DNA of 64,000 bases from Rhineura floridana (taxonomy: Eukaryota > Chordata > Lepidosauria > Squamata > Rhineuridae). The position numbers and the translations under genes are program-made. The notes beneath the pieces are model-generated. The model was given only the letters and a program-made list of their open reading frames with translations, was not told the DNA's origin and ran no database searches. The number at the start of each line of letters is the position of its first letter. Within the stretch, counting starts at the first letter, position 1. Below are positions 23,901-37,900 of this stretch, piece by piece. Where the stretch lies: positions 161,501 through 225,500 of the forward strand of contig NC_084480.1 in NCBI RefSeq assembly GCF_030035675.1, written 5' to 3'.

Positions 23901-25929
23901 ATAGCTAATACCCTGGAAGACAGAAACAATTCAAAGGGATCTTGATAGGGTGGAGCATTGGGCTGAAAACAACAGAATGAAATTTAACAGGGATAAGTGC
24001 AAAGCAGCCAGTGTGGTGTAGTAGTTAAGGTGTTGGACTACGACCCGGGAGACCAGGGTTCAAATCCCCACACAGCCATGAGCTCACTGGATGACCTTCA
24101 GCCAGTCATTGCCTCTCAGCCTCAGAGGAATGGTAACCCCCCTCTGAATACGGCTTACCATGAAAACCCTATTCATAGGGTCGCCATAAGTCGGAATTGA
24201 CTTGAAGGCAGTCCATTTCCATTTTTCAAGTGCAAAGCTCTACACCTAGGAAAAATAAACCAAGTGCAGTTATAAGATGGGGGATCCTTGGCTCAGCAAT
24301 ACTACATGCGAGAAGGAACTTGGAATTGTTGTTGATCACAACCTGAATATGAGCCAACAGTGTGATATGACTGCAAAAAAGGTAAATACAATTATAAGCT
24401 GCATTAATAGAACTATAGTTTCCAAATCAAATGAAGTACTAGTTGCCCTCTATTTGGCACTGGTTCTGGACACCATACTTTAAGAAGGATGCAGACAAAC
24501 TAGAACAGGCTCAAAGGAGGGCAATGAGAATGATCAGGGGACTGGAAACAAAGCCCTGGAAGGAGAGACTGAAAGAACTGGGCATGTTTAGCCTGGAGAA
24601 GAGAAGACTGAGGGGATATATGATAGCACTCTTCAAGTACATGAAAGGTTGTCACATAGAGGAGGACTGGGATCTCTTCTCGATCATCCCAGAGTGCAGG
24701 ACATGGAATAATGGGCTCTAGTTGCAGGAAGCCAGATTTCGACTTGACATCAGGAAAAACTTCCTAACTGAGCCAGACAACAATGGAACCAATTACCTAG
24801 GGAGGTAGTGGGCTCTCTGACACTGGAGGCATTCAAGAGGCAGCTGGACAGCCATCTGTCGGGAATGCTTTGATTTGGATTCCTGCATTGAGCAGGGGGT
24901 TGGACTTGATCGCCTTATAGGCCCCTTCCAACTCTACTATTCTGTGATTCCATGAATATTGTTCTACATTGCTCTTGTACTGATGTTTTGGGGTCTCGGG
25001 TACTTTTGGGCTAGAGCAACTCCCTCATGAGAAAAGATTACAACATTTGGGGCTTGTCAGTTGAGAAAAAAATATTGGGGGGGATGTGATAAAGGTGTAA
25101 GATTATGCATGGTGTGGAGAAAAAGGGCAAAGAGGTTTTTCTTCCTCTCCAGAACTCTTCTAGAGCTTGATGGGGCCATCCAGTGAAGCTGAATGTTGAA
25201 AGATTCAGGACAGATAAAAGGAAGTCCTTCACATAGCGCATAGTTAAAACTATGGGATTTGCTCCCACAGGAGCAGAGCTTGGAAAAGTTACTTTTTTGA
25301 ACTACAACTCCCATCAGCCCCAGCCAGGCTGGGGCTGATGGGAGTTGTAGTTCAAAAAAGTAACTTTTCCAAGCTCTGCACAGGAGGTACTGAAGGCCAC
25401 CAACTTGGATGGCTTTAAAAGAGGATTAGACAAAGTTCATGGAGGATAAAGCTATCGATGTCGACTAGCCATCCTGGCTATGTCGTACCTCGGCTGGTGG
25501 GAATCACAAGTGGGAAGAGTTCCTATTGCGCTCAGGTCCTCCTTTTGGGCTCCCCGTAATGATCGCCTGGTTGGCCGCTGTGAGCATAGGAGGCAGGACT
25601 AAATGGCCCCCTTGGGCCTGATCCACCTGCTACCACAGGGCTCCCCTCATATTCTCCTATCATCACGTCTTTCTTTATTTTGTGCTTAGATAATGTCATC
25701 TGGATGTCTTTGCTATTAATAGCCCTCACTGAGGTTTTCCCTTCTCAGAGGAAGAATCTCTTATAGCTGGCTTTGATGTAGCCAAGTTGCTTCCTGACAG
25801 CCTCGACCGCTACTTCCGCTATAACGGCTCACTGACCACTCCACCTTGCTACCAGACGGTGAACTGGACGGTCTTTAACCAGACCATTTGGCTGTCACAA
25901 GAGCAGGTCTGTCTGGGTAAAAGAACCTC

Positions 25930-25961
<32 letters not shown>

Positions 25962-28900
25962 CGCCCTTGGCTTCCATAGCAGTGTGATGCCTGGGGATTC
26001 CCTGGGGTCCTCGTGGATTCTCCGTTCCCTCTGCACCAACTCTCTCTCTAGATCCTCGGGAGTGTTGCTTTTGGCCTTTGGTCCATCTGGGTGACCTGCC
26101 TCTTCCCATTACAGATCTCAGTGCTGGAGGACACCCTTTGGGGAGATGATGACAAGGCCATTCAGAGCAACTTCCGCTTGCCACAAAGTCTGCATGGCCG
26201 AGAAGTCCTGGCAAGCTTCCCAATGCTGCGCAGCCCAGAAGAAGCTCAGCCACCTGGTAAGGGAGCCAGCCCCTGGGCTCAGCTTGCAAGCCCTGCCTTG
26301 GAACCAGGAGGCTCACAACTTCATTGCTTTGGAGGAGGAACGGGGTGGCCTGTGGCCCTCCAGATGTTGCTGGATTTGCTCTCATGATTCCTGGATTTTG
26401 AGTCTTAACAACTTCTGGAGGGGCAGCAGTTCCCCCACTCCTCCCTTTAGAAGGGTCAGGTGGAGATTTTCAACGGGTCTCACTTCAGAAATCTTCCTGG
26501 CCTCGTGTTGGCATGGAACATTTGTTCCTTTTCTCTGGGTGCCGTTAGCAGGAGGCAGATTAGCAGCCATAATGATGATGAAGAACTGGATGTTCCCTTT
26601 GCTCTCTGTTCTCCTTTGCCACAGGTCTGCCCTTTTCCCTGTAACTGCTCCTGTCTTTGGAAGTGTAATTCCCTGATGTTCCCAGTGATGTTCTCTGTCT
26701 TTCTGCACTTAAATACTTATCTCTCTCTCTCTCTCAGGCTTTCACTGATGAGCCTTTTCTCTTAGCTGAGTCCCTGTCCTTTTACTTCTCTTCCTTGTTC
26801 TATTACTCTCTAAGTCTGTAAATGGGGAATGTGGATCCCTTTGATTTTGTTAGAACACCCAGCTATTTCAATAAACAATCTATATTGTAACCCAATGAAG
26901 GCTTTATTTCGGGAAAAGGAAGTAAAAAAAAAAGGAAGGCAACAAATCACACACGGAAACTTCCAAATAAAATGAAAAAGTCAATCTAACTTTGCTAGTT
27001 ACAGTTTATCTGTTTGCATAAAGCCCTGAGTTTTGGAGCACGTGCAGAGTTCCCTGCAGGAAAGATGGTCTGAAAGAATGCATGGTTTGAATGGATACAA
27101 AGGACTGGGAAGATTCTCCATCATCTTAGGCCTCATCTTGAATACTGCGTCCAGTTCTGGATCCTGCACTTCAAGAAGGATGCAGAGAAACTGGAACAGG
27201 TTCAGAGGAGGGCAACGAGGATGATCAGGGAACTGGAAACAAAGCCCTCTGAGGAGAGACTGAAAGAACTGGGCATGTTTAGCCTGGAGAAGAGAAGACT
27301 GAGGGGAGATATGATAGCACTGTTCAAGTACATGAACGGTTGCCACACAGGAGAGCCAGAGTGCAGGACAGAGACTAATGGGCTCAAGTTGCAGGAAGCC
27401 AGATCTCGACTGGACATCAGGAAAACCTTCCTAACTGTCAAAGCAGAACCAATTCCCACTGGCCCATTTTGCCTACAGTGTGCTGGTGGCAGCTGTGAGA
27501 CAGGAGGCCAGCCCAGCTCCACCTAATCAATGACAGTCTTGGTCTCGTTTTGGAGCCGAGGATAAATCCCTCCATCCCGAGTATTCTCAAAGGTTACCTT
27601 TTGTAAAGCCTTCTTTTGTAAGCAGCAGGCTCTACCTCTGTGGGACAGACACAGTCCTCTCCTCTCCTGTCTCTCCCTTCCTTCAGCCTTTGCCATCTTC
27701 CAGCCTCATCTTTCCCTCCCGCGAAAAGCACACGGTCCCCTCCTAAGGAGCAGGTGGAACAATCCTGTTATCAGGCAAGGCTTGTTGATCTTTCCTTACT
27801 CCCAGGGCTGTTTGCTCTGCTGCCTGCCCTCACTGAACAGCCTGCCGCGTCCAGGGAGGTCCTCCACCCCTAGACAAGGCGTGCCCCACCCACCAGCTGG
27901 GCTGCCCTGGGCACGGCTCAGTGGGCGTGTGACGGGCGGGGCTGTTCTGAGGAAGCCAGCGATAGAATTGTTTGCTTAGCAGCACCCAGGAGGCTTTTCG
28001 GCTCTGCCACCATTGCCTGGCCTGGATGTTACCCAGGGGCATCTGTTACGTTGCTGAGGAGATTCCTGATGTTACAGAGGTAGACTGAGTCTGTTTCTCT
28101 GGTGCCACTGGCTGATCACCTCTTCTGGTGCTCTGTCACCAACTCAGGGTGGGCAGCAGGATCCCCTCTCTGCTCCAGGGGGACAGAGGGCAGTCAAAGG
28201 TGATGCAGGCACCGCACTTGTTGACGTGCAGGGCAAGATCCATACCCCTGTACCATTCAGAAGGCTCCCTGAACATGGACATCCCAGTGGCATGGGAGTG
28301 AAGGAAGCGTCAACTGGGCATTGAGAGAAGATGCCAGGCGCTGCACTTGCAGCTCTGTTAAGAATCTTTAATATAATATATATGCACCCTTCAGAGTAGA
28401 GGCTGGCTCCCTGCCATCTTGTCGGGCTTTTGGGGAACCAGCTAGCTATATGGCTGTGTGGGCTGGGCTCCTCTTCCCATTGATGAGATAAATACATCCC
28501 ATAAATGCAGCCAATTGTGGTTTAATAGGAGGTCACCTCCTTGGTTCTCATTAAGGGGCTCTGTGTCTCTTGCCAGGAAACACACCCACACCCTGCCCCC
28601 AGGCCAGCATCTTGCTTTCCTTGTTCTTACTCGGTCACTTGGACCTGCAGCTATTATGACCATAAGAACAGCCTTGCTGCTGGATCAGAGCCAAGGTCCA
28701 TCCTGTCCTGACAGTGGCCATCTCATCTCCATTCTGGTGGCCCTCCTGGCACTGTCCCTGTTGCTGCTTGTGTGGGCGCGTGCTCAAAGTCTGTCTAGGC
28801 ACAGAGTCAGTCAGACAAGAGACAACTTGATAAGCAGTGCTCTTAATTTCTTACCCTATTACAGTTGCTATCATTCCCCTCTTACACCCTCCATGCTTCC

Positions 28901-31900
28901 TTTCTCCCTCCCTCTCATTTTGTTGCCCCCTTTAATGCCCCCCCAAGCAGAAGTCTTTCCTCCTCAACAGCCTGGACATTCTCAGTATGAGTGATATTGG
29001 TGAGAGACACCTGGTATGGAGAGGTGAAACAAATAAGGATGTCCAGGTTGCAAACCATGATGCTTACTTGTAGGTAAGTGCCATATCGACCACAGGCTTC
29101 CTTTTGTGTAAAGGTGCATGGAATAAAGCTTCTATGGCTGCGGTCCTACACACATATCCCATTGATCTTGATGAGTCTTACTTCTGAGTAAATATGCATG
29201 GGATCACCTGCATCATGAGGGCTGGGAGCAGAAGAAACAAAACGGCAGTTACGTTTGGGAAGGAAGGAAGAAAGAAGGGGTTTCATGGGATTTTTGAGGA
29301 TGACTGAGATCATATCTGCAGAGTGCTTTGAGGACAAGCCTTAAACCAGGGGGTTCTCAAGCTGTGATCTGAAGCTTCTTCATTCAGGTGGTCCATGCCA
29401 TGCATGTTGATCTGTGGTCAAAGACAGGAGATGTTTTAAATGTTTAAACGTAGATTTAATGTTTATATAAACATTAAAAGTTTATATTGGTTTTTTATTG
29501 TGTTTTAATTGCGTCTTTTATTTCTTACACTGTATTTTATTGCATTACAATTTGAATTCTATGGAATACATAAAATACAATATTAAGAAATAAATAAGCA
29601 ATAAAAATAAAGTCATACAGCTTCTAGCACAGTGCATTACAATTGCTACAACAGGCAGAAAAATCATGAAGTGGTCTGCCAAGGCCCTCAGCAATTTCCA
29701 GGTGATCCATGGGAAAAAAACTTGGCCTGAGGATGTGACTTTAATAGCCAAACCCAGCACCAAGGATCATGAACTCATTGCAGGGACAACAGAGGGGAAA
29801 TATTGGACTACCTGGTTTGATTCATTTATGCGTAAGAGATTTGGAGGCAGGCAGGGGGTCTTTGGTGCCTGCACAGAGGCTGCCAATCATGCCAAAGGGT
29901 CAGAGCATTACTCTGAGGGCACATCAAGAGGGGGGTTCAGTTGCAGTTACCTGTCACCATTAATTCTTACCTGAAGTGTGACCTCTTGTGCTTCTACTTG
30001 AACACTGCAGCTACCCTGCCTGGAAGCACCTTAGCTGGGAACAGCATTAGACATGACTGAGCCAGGTTGGGTTGCAGAATACCTAGGGAGATAAGGCAGT
30101 GAGAGTTCAATTTCTCTCACCTGTGCGCCCCTTTTGATGTTCAAAGAGGGAGCTTCCCACTCCATACATGAATAGGACAGAGTCAAGAACAGCAGCTATG
30201 GGTGCCCCTGCTGAGGTCTAGAGTCTTAGTCATCCAATTGCCATAAAGAGAATGTGGAATGTGAGTTTCTTCTGGGGAGAATCACCACAGCCTTTCTCAA
30301 CCTGATGTAGTGCAAAAGAGCTAGAGAGTAACTCCCATCTCACAGATGTAGGTGCAGTCCAAAACTGCTAGAGACACCTGGTGGGTGAAGGCTACCTTAC
30401 TGCCACTGAGTATGTGAAAAGGATCATAATATTAGACTGCAGCACAAAGCTTGGGCAGGAAGCCTTTAATGGAGCAGAGCAAAGACTAGGACCATTCCTT
30501 TGCCTGCCTGCCTGCCTGTCCAGAGCTGTCAGTCCCAGGAGAGCTGTGGCAAATGATTGCCTCTCTTCCCAAGACAGCCATTGACAGGTATGGAGCTCCC
30601 TTGCTACCAATGGGGTTGTGTGTTTCGGGTTGCAGGCACACTGGTTTGTATAAGGTGGGCAACAGCAGATCTTTTTGCATTGTCCCACCCACACAAGGCT
30701 CCTGTCCACTGCTAGCCCCTTTTGTGTGTGTATTATATAGCCACGAGAGTGGCTGTATACTACAGCCAGCATGGATTTTTCGCATTCTGCAATGTTAAAT
30801 TGAAAATACCCCCCATGCTATTCTGATGCTTCCCATAAGCTCATTTCAAAACAAAACCTTACAAAACTTATAGTGCTGAACTCAGAAACACTTGCTTAAC
30901 AGCTCTCTAGGTTTTCATGGTGATACACAAAACACTCAGAGAGAATTGAGAGTTCAACAGTGTAAAATGAGAGAGAGAGAAATCCAGACTCCTGTTGAAC
31001 TTTTTTGTCAGTGCTCTCATAGTTCGTTGAAATTAATTAAAAATCAGCCAAGTTCATAGAGGGGGTGTAATCGTCCAGGGTCTCGGAGGGGTCTTAGACC
31101 CTTTACTTTTTTGGGAGCAGGGTCCCAATGTTTCCAACATCCTACAAGCCAATCAGCATGAAAGGGGAGTGTTGGTCACTGAGAAGAGTCTTTTAATATG
31201 CTTCCTTGTCCATTCCTGCTGATTGGAGCTGATCAGAGTGAAAGGAGGTGTCAGCCACTGGGAAGACTCTTTTCAGTAGCTAACACTCCCCCCCTTTCAT
31301 GCTGATTGGCTCCTATGGACATCTGCTGTTGTGGGAGAAGGCTACAACTCAGTAGCCAAAAAGTGTGTGTGTGGCTGTGACTATCATGAAGGGACTCTGC
31401 ACTTCTAAATTTGCTACTACATTACTGGTTCACAAAATACCTGTAATCTTATTACTGACCTTGCCCTATACTCTGACTTTCATCTTCTGCAGTTTAAAAG
31501 TTTAAAAAATGCCTGGCTGATTTTTAATTAATTTAAGAAAATTAACATTGGGGCCAATAATAAGTGTGGGTATTCTCAGTAAGAACCAACTGTCAGTGTT
31601 CTAAGTCAGACTCACAGCTGTTTGGTTTGGCTAATCAGGGAACCACACACACACACCAGACATTTTTTCCACTTTAGACAGTCATGGCTTCCCCCAAAGA
31701 ATCCTGGGAAGTGTAGTTTGTTAAGGGGCTGAGAGTTATGAGGAGGCTCCTATTCCCCTGACAGAGCTCCAGTGGCCAGTGGTTGAACAGTCAGCCCCTC
31801 TTCTGGGAATTGTAGCTCTGTGACGGGAATTGGGCGTCTCCTGACAACTCTCAGCACCCTTCACAAACTACACTTCCCAGGATTCTTTGGGGGAAGCCAT

Positions 31901-34900
31901 GACTGTTTAAAGTGGAATAAAGGTCAGGTGTGGATGTGGCCAGGGACAGCTTTGGTTTAAATTTAGGTGAGAGACTACATGTGCCTGCTGTAGAATAAAA
32001 AGGTGGGAGAAACCCTGAAAAGCAATTATATTGATCCAAATTCTTCCAAGCTGCACAGGAAATGGATTTGACTGTGAAAGACCAACCCAAATTGTGTTTG
32101 CATTTTTACACATTTATACAATATCTCAGAGAGGAGGTCAGGTCTCCCACTCCTCTGGTGCATTCACTATAGCTGCCCAATTTCTCTGCTTTTAAAAAGT
32201 GTAATAGCACTATCTGTTGGCTATAGGTTCTTAAATCACACCTTTTTTTTGCCTATTAGTGAATTTTCCACTGAACTCTACCCCTCAGGGCTTTCAAGTG
32301 GCTGGTGGCAGTGGCAATGGCAAGGAAGAAAGACAGACCCCTTTATAGGAAAACTGGTGTGTGTGACACCAGTAAGTAACAAACCAAATCAACCTTTCTG
32401 GGGATTCAACGGTGGAAACTCCCTTGCATACCTCCAGGAGACTGTGAAGTAGCATTCAGCTATTCTGGGATATCTGGAAAATTCCTGGGATGAAATGGTT
32501 GTTGTGAAGGACCTGAGGAGACTCCCACTGGGGGTTATAAAGGATTTTTTAAAAAAATGTTGTATGCTGCCTTGAGTATTTGCAGGCATCGAAAGTATAT
32601 ATGACAATTAATAGTTCCCTGTGATCCTTTGCTATAGATGAGGGGGATTCCCCAGGGACCCCACATCCCTACAAGCCTTCAGGAGGAGAGCGTCTAGCCC
32701 CTGGAGAAAGTAAGACCCTCCTCACTCTGCACCTGTGTTATAGCTTTGGCTCTTGGGGGCAATCAGGTGGGCATTGGCTGGGGGGCCTTACCAGTAGCTC
32801 TGCGGCCCTTCTGCTGGGGCAGAGTCCTGTTGCACACGCACACACAGAGTGCACCCGCTCTGCTTGAGCTGCCATTCCCGGGGCAAAAGCAGAAACCACT
32901 ATGAGCCATGAAGAGGCAGCAGAGGGAGCAGAGGGAGCAGCAGAGGCCCAGCTTCGCAGTCTCAATGCGTGGATGAGACAATGGTGTCGGGTGGAAGGGT
33001 TTAGATTTGTTAGGCACTGGGGAACATTTTGGGACAAGCCGGGCCTGTACAAAAGGGACGGGCTCCACTTGAACCAGAATGGAACCAGACTGCTGGCACT
33101 TAAAATTAAAAAGGTAGCAGAGCAGCTTTTAAACTGACTGAGGGGGGAAACCCGACAGGAGCTGAGGAAGGTCCGGTTCGGAATAAACCTCCCCGCTGGG
33201 ATAAAAACCAAAGAAATGATGAAATTTTAAAAGGGGTAGGCCTAGAAGTAGGCATTGTGAGAGCAGGGGCACAGGATATAAATTCAGAAGAGCAAAATTA
33301 CCACAGGCCTAACCACAAGTGCCAAAGACACTTGAAGAGAGACACTGCTTACAAGTGCCTGTACGCTAATGCTAGGAGCCTCCGAACCAAGATGGGAGAA
33401 CTGGAGTGCTTGGTCTTAGAGGAGAGCATTGATATAGTGAGCATAACGGAGACGTGGTGGAATGGAGAAAACCAGTGGTATACGGTTATCCCTGGATATA
33501 AACTATATCGGAAGGACAGGGAAGGACGTATTGGTGGCGGAGTCGCTCTATACGTGAAAGAAGGCATTGAATCCAGCAAGCTCGAAACCCCAAAAGAGGC
33601 AGACTCCTCCACAGAATCGTTGTGGGTGGTGATACCATGCCCCAGGAGGGACTTAATACTGGGAACGATCTATCGTCCCCCAGATCAAAATGCTCAGGGA
33701 GACCTGGAGATGAGATATGAAATTGAGGAAGCAGCAAACTAGGAAATGTGGTAGTAATGGGTGACTTCAACTACCCGGACATAGATTGGCCGCATATGTG
33801 TTCCAGTCATGACAAAGAAGCAAAGTTTCTAGATATTCTAAATGACTATTCCCTAGACCAGTTGGTCATGGAACCAACCAGAGAGACGGCAACCCTGGAC
33901 TTAATCCTCAGTGGGGACCGGGACCTGGTGCGAGATGTAAGTGTTGTTGAACCGATTGGGAGCAGTGACCACAGTGCTATTAAATTAAACATACATGTAA
34001 ATGGCCAATTGCCAAGAAAATCCAACACGGTCACATTTGACTTCAAAAGAGGAAACTTCACAAAAATGAGGGGATTGGTAAAAAGAAAGCTGAAAAACAA
34101 AGTCCAGAGGGTCACATCACTCGAAAATGCTTGGAAGTTGTTTAAAAACACTATATTAGAAGCTCAACTGGAGTGCATACCGCAGATCAGAAAAGGTACC
34201 GCCAGGGCCAAGAAGATGACAGCATGGTTAACGAGCAAAATCAAGGAAGCTCTTAGAGGCAAAAAGTCTTCCTTCAGAAAATGGAAGTCTTGTCCGAATG
34301 AAGAAAATAAAAAAGAACACAAACTCTGGCAAAAGAAATGCAAGAAGACAATAAGGGATGCTAAAAAAGAATTTGAGGAGCACATTGCTAAGAACATAAA
34401 AACCAACAACAAAAAATTCTATAAATGCATTCAAAGCAGGAGACCATCTAGGGAGGCGATTAGACCCTTGGATGATAAGGGAGTCAAAGGTGTACTAAAG
34501 AACGATCAGGAGATTGCAGAGAAGCTAAATGAATTCTTTGCATCTGTCTTCACAGTGGAAGATATAGGGCAGATCCCTGAACCTGAACTAACATTTGCAG
34601 GAAGGGATTCTGAGGAACTGAGACAAATAGTGGTAACGAGAGAGGAAGTTCTAGGCTTAATGGACAATATAAAAACTGACAAATCACCGGGCCCGGATGG
34701 CATCCACCCGAGAGTACTCAAAGAACTCAAATGTGAAATTGCTGATCTGCTAACTAAAATATGTAACTTGTCCCTCGGGTCCTCCTCCGTGCCTGAGGAC
34801 TGGAAAGTGGCAAATGTAACGCCAATCTTCAAAAAGGGATCCAGAGGGGATCCCGGAAATTACAGGCCAGTTAGCTTAACTTCTGTCCCTGGAAAACTGG

Positions 34901-37900
34901 TAGAAAGTATGATTAAAGCTAGATTAACTAAGCACATAGAAGAACAAGCCTTGGTGAAGCAGAGCCAGCATGGCTTCTGCAAGGGAAAGTCCTGTCTCAG
35001 TAACCTATTAGAATTCTTTGAGAGTGTCAACAAGCATATAGATAAAGGTGATCCAGTGGACATAGTGTACTTAGACTTTCAAAAAGCGTTTGACAAGGTA
35101 CCTCACCAAAGGCTTCTGAGGAAGCTTAGCAGTCATGGAATAAGAGGAGAGGTCCTCTTGTGGATAAGGAATTGGTTAAGAAGCAGAAAGCAGAGAGTAG
35201 GAATAAACGGACAGTTCTCCCAATGGAGGGCTGTAGAAAGTGGAGTCCCACAAGGATCGGTATTGGGACCTGTACTTTTCAACTTGTTCATTAATGACCT
35301 AGAATTAGGAGTGAGCAGTGAAGTGGCCAAGTTTGCTGACGACACTAAATTGTTCAGGGTTGTTAAAACAAAAAGGGATTGTGAAGAGCTCCAAAAAGAT
35401 CTCTCCAAACTGAGTGAATGGGCGGAAAAATGGCAAATGCAATTCAATATAAACAAGTGTAAAATTATGCATATTGGAGCAAAAAATCTGAATTTCACAT
35501 ATACGCTCATGGGGTCTGAACTGGCGGTGACCGACCAGGAGAGAGACCTCGGGGTTGTAGAGGACAGCACGATGAAAATGTCGACCCAGTGTGCGGCAGC
35601 TGTGAAAAAGGCAAATTCCATGCTAGCAATAATTAGGAAAGGTATTGAAAATAAAACAGCCGATATCATAATGCCGTTGTATAAATCTATGGTGCGGCCG
35701 CATTTGGAATACTGTGTACAGTTCTGGTCGCCTCATCTCAAAAAGGATATTCTAGAGTTGGAAAAGGTTCAGAAGAGGGCAACCAGAATGATCAAGGGGA
35801 TGGAGCGACTCCCTTACGAGGAAAGGTTGCAGCATTTGGGGCTTTTTAGTTTAGAGAAAAGGCGGGTCAGAGGAGACATGATAGAAGTGTATAAAATTAT
35901 GCATGGCATTGAGAAAGTGGATAGAGAAAAGTTCTTCTCCCTCTCTCATAATACTAGAACTCGTGGACATTCAAAGAAGCTGAATGTTGGAAGATTCAGG
36001 ACAGACAAAAGGAAGTACTTCTTTACTCAGCGCATAGTTAAACTATGGAATTTGCTCCCACAAGATGCAGTAATGGCCACCAGCTTGGATGGCTTTAAAA
36101 GAAGATTAGACAAATTCATGGAGGACAGGGCTATCAATGGCTACTAGCTATGATGGCTGTGCTCTGCCACCCTAGTCAGAGGCAGCATGCTTCTGAAAAC
36201 CAGTTGCCGGAAGCCTCAGGAGGGGAGAGTGTTCTTGCACTCGGGTCCTGCTTGCGGGTTTCCCCCAGGCACCTGGTTGGCCACTGTGAGAACAGGATGC
36301 TGGACTAGATGGGCCACTGGCCTGATCCAGCAGGCTCTTCTTATGTTCTTATGTTCTTATGAGCTGCTCCTGGCACAGGCCTGACTTTCTGTGGTCTTTT
36401 TGCAGACGGAGGGCATCCCTCTACCCCAGATGCTGCTGCAGGGAGAGACCCTGACCCGACCTCTGAAGAAGGTACTGCCCTTGGCTGGCGGCTCTACCGC
36501 CCCGTCCCTCTCTCCCTGCTGCTTTGCCCACACATATGCACACTCTCTCACCCATGCCTATGCCCAACCCATGCCCTCTCCCTGGGTCTTGTTGGGCTCT
36601 CCTTTCATGAAGGACTGTGGGATCCAGGGAGCTAAAGTCTGCAAATTGTGACTGAAAATTGGCCAAGGGGTGCCCACCAAACAGCTGTGAGCATTCTGGC
36701 ACAGGCCTGTGTGCCACCTGAAACATGCTCCCCTGCTGCCAGCCACATCCTGCCTGCTCCTGTTCTTGGTGCGACTCTCAAATCATTCCCCTCCCTGCCT
36801 AAGAAGAGAAGGCGCCCCTTGACATTTCAGCAGCTGCCCCCAGAGTGGGCAGCAGGTCACATTTATCTCATAGTCCTTTTCAAGCTCCCTCTCCATTCAC
36901 ACATTGTTGTGGTGCTTGTATGAGGGCCGCTGCGAGGTCACTGGACACACATGAGAGTCCTTTGTGAGAGGGCGAGGCTGAGGCTCAATTCACCTGCCCT
37001 GTCGCGCTCTCTTCTCACCCCACACTCACTGGTTCTTAACAACAACTATTAACTGAGCCACCTTGTGTGTTTTAGGCCCGAATCACTCCATGGGTGCAGG
37101 TAAGAGCAGGACATGCATGTAAGAGAAGGACATGGGGTTGCACCTTCACCTCCCTTCTTCTGCCTGCAGCATCTATCACTGGTTAGTGGCTGGTGAGTAG
37201 CGAGAGCAGCATCAGGAGCTCCTGGATGCCCAGTTTGGAGGAGGAGGAGGCTGCAAGGGGGACACATGGAGCCTCTGCCTGACCTCCCTGCTTCCTGACT
37301 CCTCCCCTTTACATTTTGTTTGTAGGTGCCAACATGCAGGTGGGGTCCTCCCTTCACACAGGTACGTGCCCACCCTCTTGCACCCGTTTGATCTACCCAC
37401 TTGTGGCTGCCTTGCTTTCCCACTGCGTGGGTCCAGACCTCTCCGAAAAGAAGACCCACTGCTCTTGCGAGGTCCACTTACCCAGCTCGTGACGCAAATG
37501 CCCAATTCTCAGCTTTGTGCAGCGTTGATTGTCTGCTGCCTTGTGTCATCATGAATCCCCCTCCCCCCTTGGAAGCAGATCTGTAGCATTTTAAAACTTG
37601 ATTCCATCTTCACCCACCCTGCCAAAAAAAATATGAAGGTGACAGATGAGCTCTTATTTGCGTGAGTATACAAGTGGCTCATGGATAGCCTAGATGCTGC
37701 CCATCATGGCCAGACAGTCTCTTTCTGTCCGCTATTTCCCTGGAGGGCTTTGCTGCTCTCAGCACACACACACCCATGCATGGGCTGCAGTTCCCCTCCT
37801 TGCAAGCCCTAGCGCAGGGAGGTGGCTGGAATAGCAACCTCCTGTTCCTCCAGCCATGCCTGGTGGAGCCTCTTCTTGCTTCCCACCCAGAGGGCACCCA

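Larger units (their letters stand above)
32943..36358 (+). mobile_element. CR1 LINE, nearly intact ORF2, 5'-truncated in ORF1
   Basis: It starts inside the ORF1 esterase ([21 protein letters not shown]1 ends 33137). ORF2 runs from 33257 with the endonuclease ([43 protein letters not shown]). It continues through reverse transcriptase ([62 protein letters not shown]) to the C-terminus (MEDRAINGY, 36147). One frameshift near 33735 divides ORF2 into 162 and 799 codons; otherwise it is open. The 3' end is TTCTTATGTTCTTATG repeats to 36358. Confidence 0.95.

Noticed and set aside
24005-24227. tRNA gene
   Set aside because: A and B boxes are present but the cloverleaf does not continue; a Bov-B tail and target-site duplication show a SINE.
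33748-36147. 799-codon open frame as a host gene
   Set aside because: It contains reverse transcriptase and endonuclease blocks of CR1, has no introns and ends in CR1 3' repeats; it is a LINE ORF2.
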